A stretch of 12,228 nucleotides of DNA from Chloroflexota bacterium (GTDB lineage: Bacteria > Chloroflexota > Dormibacteria > Dormibacterales > Dormibacteraceae): NCBI GenBank assembly GCA_005888075.1, contig VBKD01000132.1, forward strand, positions 1 through 12,228. The letters run 5' to 3'. The number at the start of each line of letters is the position of its first letter. Positions within the stretch are counted from its first letter, which is position 1. Below are positions 6,006 through 11,447 of the stretch, in pieces. A program made the position numbers and the translations under genes. A model generated the notes under the pieces. That model made no database searches and was not told the DNA's origin. It saw only the letters and a program-made list of their open reading frames with translations.

Positions 6006-8120
6006 TCAAGCATGCGCGATGCGGTTGCCCAACCCGTTGCCATGGGCGCTTTCCAGGGCCATCTCCTGGAAGCGCTTGTGCGAGTTGAGTCCGTTGACTG
6101 TCGCGACCTTGCGCCAGGCGCCGTCGGGACCGAGCTCCCAGGCCAGCACATCGTCGGCCAGCAGGGTGTCCATGATCCGCTCGAGACGCCGCCGCAGCTT
6201 GGTGTCCATCACAGGCACCACTGCCTCGACGCGGCGGTCGAGATTGCGCGGCATCAGGTCCGATGAGCCGAGGTAGTACTCGGCCTGGTCGCCGTTGCCG
6301 AAGGCAAACACTCGGGAATGCTCGAGGAAGTGACCCACGATCGAGCGCACCCTGATGCGGTCCGACAAGCCTGGGACGCCGGGACGCAATGAGCACATGC
6401 TGCGGACGATCAGGTCGACCTGCGCGCCGGCCAGCCCCGCCGTGTACAACGCGTCGATGATGTCGGGGTCGATCAAGTTGTTCACCTTGATCACGATCCG
6501 GCCGCCCACCACCCCCTGATGCTCGATGAGCTGCGTGATGCCAGCGCGCAGGTTCGTCGGCGCGACCAGAAGCTTTCGATACTTCGTCTGGCGGCTGTAG
6601 CCGGTCAGCAGGTTGAACAGCTCGGTGACATCTGCGCCAAGCTCGTGATCGGCGGACAGCAGGCTCACGTCCTCGTAGCCGCGCGCGGTGCTCGGGTTGT
6701 AGTTCCCCGTGCCCACGTGCAGGTAATGCTGGATGTGACCGCCTTCGCGCCTTACGACGAGGGTCACCTTGGCGTGGGTCTTGAGTCCGAGGAGCCCATA
6801 CACGACGTGCACGTTCGCTTCCTCGAGCGCGCGGGCCCAGCCGATGTTGGCTTGCTCGTCACCACGTGCCTTGAGCTCGACCAGCGCGACGACCTGCTTC
6901 CCACGTTCGGCGGCGCGGATGAGCGAGCGGACGATCGGGCTCGCCGGACCTGACGTCCGGTACAGGGTCTGCTTGATCGCCAGCACGTCGGGATCGGTTG
7001 CGGCGTGGTCGATGAATGCTTCGACCGATGTCGCAAACGAGTCGTACGGGTGGTGTGCGAGAACATCGCCCGCGCGCAGCACTGCGAACAGGTCAGGCAC
7101 CTCTGCGCCAAGGCCGCGCAGCCGCGGTTGCGTGGTCGGCGTCCACGGTTCCTCTTTGAGGTCTGGGCGGTCGATCTGGGCGAGCGCGGACAGAGCGCCC
7201 ATGTCCAGCAGTCCGTCGATCTGGTAGACATCGACCGGCTGCAGCTCGAGCTCTCGCGTCAGCAGCTCCAGCACCTCGGGCGACATGTGCGGATCTACCT
7301 CCAGACGCACCACGCGGGCGTGCCGGCGGCGGCGGCGCAACTCGGTCTGGATGGCGGCCAGCAGGTCCTCGGCGTCGCTGTCGACGTCATCCAGGTCACC
7401 GTCTCGCGTGACCCGGAACGGGTAATGCGAAACGATATCCATTCCCGGGAACAGCAACGGAACGTGAAGAGCGATGACGTCTTCGAGGGGCACATACCGC
7501 TCTCCCTCGACGATCGGGATGAACCTGGGCAGGACAGGAGGGATCTTGACCCGAGCGAAACGCTGCTCCTTGCGCTGGGGGTCGCGCACCATGACCGCCA
7601 GGTTCAAAGAGAGATGCGATATGTAGGGGAACGGGTGGCCCGGGTCGACCGCCAGCGGCGTGAGGACCGGGAAGATCTGTTCGCGGAAAACCACATGAAG
7701 CTGGTTCAGCTCCTTCTTGCTGACGTCTCCGGCCCGAATGATCGAGATGGAGGACCCGGCCAACGTAGGGACGATCTCGCGGGTGTAGAGGTTGGCCTGG
7801 CGCTTGATAAGGTCCTCGACTCGCGTGCGGATCGCCTTCAGCTGCTCGAGGGGCGACATGCCGTCGGGAGAGGCCACGGCGACCGCGGCGAGCACCTGCT
7901 CCTTCAGACCGGCGACGCGCACCTGGAAGAAATCGTCCAAGTTCTGGCTGAAAATGGCGAGAAACCGTACCCGCTCCAGCAGGGGGAGCCTGGCGTCTTC
8001 GGCCATCGCCAGCACCCGCTCGTCGAAGTCGAGACGCGACAGCTCACGGTTGATGTAACGCGAGCTGACAGGCGCCAGAACAGGCGTGATTTCAGGTTCG
8101 GACTGGGCTCCCACCGCCAT
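6006..8120 (-). CDS. ppk1: Polyphosphate kinase 1 (PPK1)
   Basis: PPK1 reversibly transfers the gamma-phosphate of ATP to a growing polyphosphate chain. From the ATG at 8120 the protein has 704 residues, close to the usual ~690. The N-terminal domain opens with SRYINRELSRLDFDERVL about 20 residues in. The head domain follows, then the two phospholipase-D-like catalytic halves: IKQTLYRT, VELKARGDEQANI, THAKV with the autophosphorylated His (H449) and HYLHVGTGNYNP with the second His (H468). Their 19-residue spacing matches E. coli H435/H454. CSLRPGVPGLSD and YYLGSSDLMPRNLDRR close the active site. The frame stays open to a TTG at 8213, giving 31 more residues, but those precede the conserved N-terminus and the leader there looks structured, so the ATG is preferred. 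It is the first gene of the six-gene minus-strand run and lies 6 bp before CYTH-CHAD. Confidence 0.96.
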   Translation of the reverse strand: MAVGAQSEPEITPVLAPVSSRYINRELSRLDFDERVLAMAEDARLPLLERVRFLAIFSQNLDDFFQVRVAGLKEQVLAAVAVASPDGMSPLEQLKAIRTRVEDLIKRQANLYTREIVPTLAGSSISIIRAGDVSKKELNQLHVVFREQIFPVLTPLAVDPGHPFPYISHLSLNLAVMVRDPQRKEQRFARVKIPPVLPRFIPIVEGERYVPLEDVIALHVPLLFPGMDIVSHYPFRVTRDGDLDDVDSDAEDLLAAIQTELRRRRRHARVVRLEVDPHMSPEVLELLTRELELQPVDVYQIDGLLDMGALSALAQIDRPDLKEEPWTPTTQPRLRGLGAEVPDLFAVLRAGDVLAHHPYDSFATSVEAFIDHAATDPDVLAIKQTLYRTSGPASPIVRSLIRAAERGKQVVALVELKARGDEQANIGWARALEEANVHVVYGLLGLKTHAKVTLVVRREGGHIQHYLHVGTGNYNPSTARGYEDVSLLSADHELGADVTELFNLLTGYSRQTKYRKLLVAPTNLRAGITQLIEHQGVVGGRIVIKVNNLIDPDIIDALYTAGLAGAQVDLIVRSMCSLRPGVPGLSDRIRVRSIVGHFLEHSRVFAFGNGDQAEYYLGSSDLMPRNLDRRVEAVVPVMDTKLRRRLERIMDTLLADDVLAWELGPDGAWRKVATVNGLNSHKRFQEMALESAHGNGLGNRIAHA

Positions 8121-8274
8121 TTCTTGAACTTTAACGGCTGGGGAGTTGGCCTGGGTTAGCCTTTGGTTAAGGAGCTCCCAGCGATCACGGAGCCTTGCGG
8201 TCAGGGCCCCCAATTGTTAATTTTTCGGCTCCCGTCGCCTAATTCGGACGCCATAGCCTGGCTACCGCCTGCTC
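8121..8274. promoter_or_regulatory. Divergent intergenic region: ppk1 leader and promoter area
   Basis: This 154-bp gap separates ppk1 (minus) from the cyclic-nucleotide-fold gene (plus). It holds an AT-rich island at 8211-8225 (caattgttaatttttc), which stands out in this GC-rich DNA and is the best place for promoters, although no -35/-10 pair with good spacing is clear on either strand. Closer to ppk1, its transcript could form a hairpin: 8175-8182 pairs with 8137-8145, an 8-bp stem with one bulged base, about 17-62 bases upstream of the ATG. On the plus strand three GTT-starting units (8145, 8155, 8166) repeat at 10-11 bp, as in direct-repeat operators. Both signals are inferred by eye. 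Confidence 0.35.
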
Positions 8275-8748
8275 ATGGAATTCATGGATTCGGGGCCAAG
8301 CTGGGTGTCAAGGCTGGTGGAGGTTCTCCAGCCGCTGAGCGCGCGGGCCGACCGGCTGGCGGCAACCGAACCCTTCTCCGGCCTCGAATGGCCCGAGCTG
8401 CAGTTCGCGGCGGGCTTGCTGAACGAGACGATGGTGGATCGCGGCACCCGGATGACGGTCCAGGGACGGCGTTCCCCCAGGCTCTGGGTGATCCTCGAGG
8501 GCGAAGCGTTGGTTTCGGCTGACGCCCGCCCGCTCCGGGTGGCGACCACAGGAGACTTTGTGGGCCTGCCGAGCATGCTCGCCGGGGGTCCTTCTCCCGA
8601 GACGACGATCGCCCTGTCTTCGATCCGCGCCTTCGAGGCCGGTCCCGACCAGTTCCGGCGGCTCCTAGCTCGGCGGATGATCCGCCATCGCCTCACGGCC
8701 GCAGCCAAGGCGAAGTCAGGTCAGCCAGGCGGAGGACCTCGCCCGTAG
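8275..8748 (+). CDS. Cyclic nucleotide-binding-fold (CAP-ED) protein without DNA-binding domain
   Basis: This 157-residue protein resembles a single cNMP-binding beta-roll of the CRP/FNR type. TEPFSGLEWPELQFAAGLL (31-49) matches the usual lead-in helix, RGTRMTVQG (56-64) and LWVILEGEALVS (70-81) match the first strands, and GDFVGLPSML (93-102) sits where the phosphate-binding cassette would be. The cassette lacks the Glu and Arg that grip the cyclic phosphate, so cAMP or cGMP binding is unlikely. No helix-turn-helix follows; the C-terminus is a short basic, Gly/Pro-rich tail (about 133-157). It could be a sensory or protein-interaction remnant. It is divergent from ppk1, so a link to polyphosphate control is possible but unproven. 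There is no Shine-Dalgarno before the ATG at 8275; a second in-frame ATG is at 8284. The fold is moderately certain and the function unknown. Confidence 0.72.
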   Translation: MEFMDSGPSWVSRLVEVLQPLSARADRLAATEPFSGLEWPELQFAAGLLNETMVDRGTRMTVQGRRSPRLWVILEGEALVSADARPLRVATTGDFVGLPSMLAGGPSPETTIALSSIRAFEAGPDQFRRLLARRMIRHRLTAAAKAKSGQPGGGPRP

Positions 8749-8759
8749 GCGGACGGGGT

Positions 8760-8784
8760 GGGCGGGGCCGGAATGGCCCCGCCC
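8760..8784. terminator. GC-rich hairpin between convergent genes, likely bidirectional terminator
   Basis: Perfect 10-bp arms GGGCGGGGCC (8760-8769) and GGCCCCGCCC (8775-8784) flank a 5-base loop, 11 bp after the plus-strand stop and 10 bp after the minus-strand flp stop. No T-tract follows on either side, so it is not a canonical intrinsic terminator. Its position between two convergent genes makes a shared transcription stop or 3'-end stabiliser the most likely role. Confidence 0.6.
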
Positions 8785-8794
8785 GATCAGAAGC

Positions 8795-8959
8795 TCAGGC
8801 CCCCAGCGCGGCGACGACGTTGGAGAAAACGTTCGCGATCTGCTGGCCCATGGTCAAAAGAATCACGATGACAACGATCGAAACGAGTACCAGAATCAGG
8901 GCGTACTCCACCATGCCCTGGCCCCGCTGGCCGGCGGAACCGCCCTTCAGGAATCTCAT
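8795..8959 (-). CDS. flp: Flp/Fap-type pilin subunit, 54 aa
   Basis: This is a small type IVb prepilin of the Flp family, the subunit of Tad pili for adhesion. The 54-residue product has a short basic leader (MRFLKGGSAGQRG), a probable prepilin peptidase cleavage after G13, and the hallmark Glu-Tyr pair (E18, Y19; Glu at mature +5) in GQGMVEYALILVLVSIVV. A hydrophobic helix spans about 20-36 and the short tail TMGQQIANVFSNVV is typical of the family. The start is set by a near-perfect ribosome binding site, AAAGGAGGT, 8 bases before the ATG, the strongest in the window. No other tad/cpa genes (ATPase, prepilin peptidase, TadE/G, secretin) are near, so assembly would depend on a locus elsewhere. 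It is monocistronic by context: the hairpin at 8760-8784 follows, and DUF2461 lies 111 bp upstream. Confidence 0.92.
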   Translation of the reverse strand: MRFLKGGSAGQRGQGMVEYALILVLVSIVVIVILLTMGQQIANVFSNVVAALGA

Positions 8960-8967
8960 GTTCACTT

Positions 8968-8976
8968 ACCTCCTTT
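8968..8976 (-). promoter_or_regulatory. Strong Shine-Dalgarno of flp
   Basis: On the minus strand the sequence reads AAAGGAGGT, 8 bases before the flp ATG. Most other genes here show no comparable site, which implies high translation of the pilin. A small 5-bp-stem hairpin (8977-8990) lies immediately upstream in the transcript. Confidence 0.85.
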
Positions 8977-8990
8977 CTCGCTCACGCGAG

Positions 8991-9015
8991 CATGTCCAAC
9001 CGTGACATGTACAAC
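8991..9015. repeat. Two 10-bp direct repeats upstream of flp
   Basis: catgtccaac (8991-9000) and catgtacaac (9006-9015) match at 9 of 10 positions with starts 15 bp apart. They sit 32-56 bp upstream of the flp start codon, in the only intergenic gap of the pilin gene. A paired regulator-binding site is one reading. Chance is possible for so short a repeat. Confidence 0.35.
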
Positions 9016-9070
9016 GAAGGATTCTGCCGTTCTTCAGGTGGAAAAGATCAAAGAACTGTAAACATCGTAC

Positions 9071-9703
9071 TCAACCGAGGTGCTTCTTCAGCCAGTCATT
9101 CAGTGGTTGTGCCTCGGTCAGGACCATGACGATGTGCTTCCGGGCAGCAGGGGACCCAAGCCAGGGCTGAAGGCCAAGGCCCCTGTAAACGAACAAGCGC
9201 TTGTGGCGGAGGAGGTGAGCCCGCGGGTGGTCCGGCGGGTAGCCGGCCGGAACACGCTTCAGCTCCTCCCCTCCCCGCTTGTATCCGCCCTTCTCGAGCT
9301 TGTCCACGATGGCGGCGAGGGGGGCTCCGGTCCGCTCCACGGCGACCTTCTCCCGATATTTCGCCAGTTCCTCCGGCGTGATCTCGTAGCGTCCGGTCGC
9401 CACCATCAGGCCGCGCGCGTCGAGCGAAACGTAGGCTCCGGTCCCGCCGCCCGTCGAGTAGGCGCCGATGTTCGTCTTGTACGGTGATTTGTCCTTGGCA
9501 AAGCGGATGTCGCGATTGGGGCGATACACCCTCATGGGGCCGAACTGGTCGGCGAGTGACTCCACCAGCGCGACCATCGGCGCCTTGACCGCCCGCTCGT
9601 AAACCTGACGGTTGGCGTCGAAATAACGCTTTGAGTTGTCGAGCTCCAGGCCTATGAAAAAGCGCTGGAAGTCCTCGGGCCAGCCGTGGAATGCATCGGA
9701 CAT
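9071..9703 (-). CDS. DUF2461 family protein (conserved, function unknown)
   Basis: This 210-residue protein of the DUF2461 (TIGR02453-like) family is widespread in bacteria, with no established function. The family landmarks are FQRFFIGLELDNSKRYFDAN (12-31), the strongly conserved RPNRDIRFAKDKSPYKTN (61-78), a small-residue loop GAYSTGGGTGAYVSL (80-94) and GYPPDHPRAHLLRHK (154-168) before the C-terminal part. No signal peptide or membrane segment is seen, so it is probably cytosolic. Length is typical. The ATG at 9703 gives the normal short lead before the first motif. The gene is divergent from the ABC exporter with only 26 bp between starts (if the exporter starts at 9730), so both may be controlled from one small region. 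A link to the exporter's job is not supported otherwise. Confidence 0.9.
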   Translation of the reverse strand: MSDAFHGWPEDFQRFFIGLELDNSKRYFDANRQVYERAVKAPMVALVESLADQFGPMRVYRPNRDIRFAKDKSPYKTNIGAYSTGGGTGAYVSLDARGLMVATGRYEITPEELAKYREKVAVERTGAPLAAIVDKLEKGGYKRGGEELKRVPAGYPPDHPRAHLLRHKRLFVYRGLGLQPWLGSPAARKHIVMVLTEAQPLNDWLKKHLG

Positions 9704-9729
9704 CGCATCCCAACAATAATTGTCCCCCG
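9704..9729. promoter_or_regulatory. 26-bp divergent promoter region with an 11-bp palindrome
   Basis: Between the DUF2461 start (9703, minus) and the ABC ATPase start (9730, plus) lies the palindrome acaataattgt (9713-9723). Plus-strand AATAAT (9715-9720) matches TATAAT at 5 of 6 positions and lies 9 bases before the GTG. On the minus strand TATTGT (complement of 9714-9719) lies 10 bases before the ATG. Neither gene has a Shine-Dalgarno. This fits two leaderless transcripts with overlapping -10 elements; no -35 hexamer is evident. Confidence 0.4.
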
Positions 9730-10689
9730 GTGCCTGAACCAGTTATCGAAACCACCCAGCTCCGGCGCGTTTTCAAATCGCGCAAGCGCGAGGTGCAGGC
9801 GGTCGCCGGAGTGGACCTGACTGTGAGCCAGGGAGAGATCTTCGGCTTTCTCGGCCCAAATGGCGCCGGCAAGACGACAACGCTCCGGATGCTCACGACG
9901 CTGCTTCCGCCGAGCGGCGGCAACGCACGAGTCGCGGGCTTTGACCTGCTGACCCAGCCGGCTCAGATCCGAGAACGCATCGGCTACGTCGGCCAGGCGG
10001 GTGGGTCTGACCGCGAGATCACGGGCCGGCGCGAGCTGGTCTTTCAGGGTCGCCTCTACGGCAAGTCGCTCGCGGCCGCGACGAGTCGGGCGGCGGAGCT
10101 TATCGAGATGCTCGAGCTCGAGAACTGCGCGGATCGCTCGACCGGCACTTATTCGGGCGGGCAGAAGCGGCGACTCGACATCGGGCTCGGGCTGGTGCAC
10201 GACCCGCAGCTGCTGTTTCTCGACGAGCCCACAACGGGACTCGATCCGCAAAGCCGCGCGCGCGTGTGGGACGAGGTGAGGCGGATGCACGATCGCGGCA
10301 CCACAGTCTTCTTGACCACGCACTACCTCGATGAAGCCGATGCGTTGTGCGACCGCATAGCCATCATCGACTACGGAAAGATCGTCGCCGAGGGCACGCC
10401 GGAAGAGCTGAAGCGCGCGGTGGCCGGCGACGTAGTTTCCCTGAGCATCGACGGCGATCAGCAGCGCGCGCTCGACGTCCTGAGCGACGAGCCCTTTGTG
10501 CGCGAGTCTCGTCTGGAGGACGGCGCGGTCCTGCTGTACGTCGACCGCGGCGAGGTCGCGATGCCGGCCATCTTGCGCTTGCTCGACGGATCGGGCTTGC
10601 GGCTCGTCACCATCGGCTTGCATCGCCCCAGCCTCGACGATGTGTTCCTCCGGCAGACGGGCCGGTCGCTGCGTGAGGTTGCCGCGTGA
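9730..10689 (+). CDS. ABC transporter ATP-binding protein, DrrA type
   Basis: This is the cytosolic ATPase of a two-component ABC-2 exporter. From the GTG at 9730 the protein has 319 residues, a normal DrrA length: Walker A GPNGAGKTT (42-50), Q-loop GYVGQAGGSD (85-94, the DrrA-subfamily form), signature YSGGQKRRL (141-149), Walker B LLFLDEP (161-167), D-loop GLDP, and H198 in TTHYLDEAD. A C-terminal domain of about 90 residues ends in LHRPSLDDVFLRQTGRSLRE, also DrrA-like. An in-frame ATG at 9691 would add 13 residues and overlap the DUF2461 start; the GTG is preferred because of the nearby -10-like AATAAT. The stop overlaps the permease start by 4 bp, so the two are coupled. Relatives export antibiotics such as daunorubicin, but many are uncharacterised and the substrate here cannot be inferred. 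Confidence 0.94.
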   Translation: MPEPVIETTQLRRVFKSRKREVQAVAGVDLTVSQGEIFGFLGPNGAGKTTTLRMLTTLLPPSGGNARVAGFDLLTQPAQIRERIGYVGQAGGSDREITGRRELVFQGRLYGKSLAAATSRAAELIEMLELENCADRSTGTYSGGQKRRLDIGLGLVHDPQLLFLDEPTTGLDPQSRARVWDEVRRMHDRGTTVFLTTHYLDEADALCDRIAIIDYGKIVAEGTPEELKRAVAGDVVSLSIDGDQQRALDVLSDEPFVRESRLEDGAVLLYVDRGEVAMPAILRLLDGSGLRLVTIGLHRPSLDDVFLRQTGRSLREVAA

Positions 10690-11447
10690 AATTGCTTCGC
10701 GACACATGGCTTGTCTTCGGGCGCTACTTCGGGCTGTTGATTCGCAATCCGGTCTGGGTTGCACTGGGTGTCCTGCAGCCGCTTCTCTACCTCATCCTCT
10801 TCGCCCCCCTCCTCCAGCCGGTCGCCGCGCTGCGGGGATTCCCTCACGGCGGCGCTTACAACGTGTTCGTTCCCGGACTGCTCGTCCAGCTCGGGCTGTT
10901 CAGCGCGGCAGGCGTTGGCTTCAGCCTCATCGCCGAGCTCCGAGCAGGGGTTATCGAACGGCTGCGCGTGACGCCGGTGAGTCGCGTCGCACTCTTGCTC
11001 GGGCGCGCGGCCCGCGACGTGATCTCGATCGTGGCGCAGTCGTTGATCCTGATTCTTCTGGCCCTGCCTTTCGGCTTGAGCGTCCATCCGGTTGGGGTTG
11101 TGATCGTGCTGGCTCTGATCGCGCTTACCGCGCTGCTGACAGCCGCGATTGGATACACAGTCGCGCTTTGGGTCCGGAGCGAGGACAGCTACGCGCCGAT
11201 CATCTTCACCTCGAGCCTGCCGATCCTGTTGCTTTCAGGCGTGCTGCTTCCGCTTGGGTTCGCTCCTCAGTGGCTGCGCACGATCGCGGCGATCAATCCG
11301 CTGTCCTACGCGGTCGAGGCTGCGCGCGCCGTTTTCAACGACCAAATCAGCGACCCAAGCGTGATCAAAGGCGTGACGATCATGTTGGTGCTCACGGTCC
11401 TTGCGGTGTTCATGGGCGCGCGAGCGTTCGGAAGGGCAGTCGCCTAA
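10686..11447 (+). CDS. ABC-2 family transporter permease, DrrB type
   Basis: This 253-residue integral membrane partner of the preceding ATPase has six hydrophobic segments, at about 23-43, 59-85, 112-131, 135-162, 168-192 and 226-248. The ABC-2 hallmark LRAGVIERLRVTPVSR (85-100) lies in the cytoplasmic loop after the second segment, and GFAPQWLRTIAAINPLSYAV (191-210) follows the fifth, as is usual in DrrB-like permeases. The two presumably assemble as a 2+2 exporter. The GTG start at 10686 overlaps the ATPase stop (GTGA). The TAA stop overlaps the TAG of the convergent GH4 gene, with no room for a dedicated terminator. No biosynthetic cluster is visible beside it, so a self-resistance role has no local support. 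Confidence 0.92.
   Translation: MKLLRDTWLVFGRYFGLLIRNPVWVALGVLQPLLYLILFAPLLQPVAALRGFPHGGAYNVFVPGLLVQLGLFSAAGVGFSLIAELRAGVIERLRVTPVSRVALLLGRAARDVISIVAQSLILILLALPFGLSVHPVGVVIVLALIALTALLTAAIGYTVALWVRSEDSYAPIIFTSSLPILLLSGVLLPLGFAPQWLRTIAAINPLSYAVEAARAVFNDQISDPSVIKGVTIMLVLTVLAVFMGARAFGRAVA

Noticed and set aside
7005..8159. 384-codon open frame on the plus strand opposite the N-terminal half of ppk1
   Set aside because: Shadow of ppk1. No domain, no ribosome binding site, and it would cross the intergenic leader.
8121..8213. Extended PPK1 N-terminus from the TTG at 8213
   Set aside because: The extra 31 residues precede the conserved N-terminal motif, make the protein longer than the family, and cover leader-like structured DNA. 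The ATG at 8120 is preferred, though the TTG cannot be excluded.
8820..9005. 61-codon plus-strand frame over the pilin gene
   Set aside because: The minus strand encodes a textbook Flp pilin with a strong ribosome binding site in the same place.
9652..10764. 370-codon open frame on the minus strand opposite the ABC ATPase
   Set aside because: The plus strand carries all ABC motifs in order; the minus-strand product is unrecognisable and overlaps three real genes.
9691..11447. Antibiotic self-resistance cassette because of the DrrA/DrrB similarity
   Set aside because: No biosynthetic genes are in view, and DrrAB-like exporters are common and mostly of unknown substrate.
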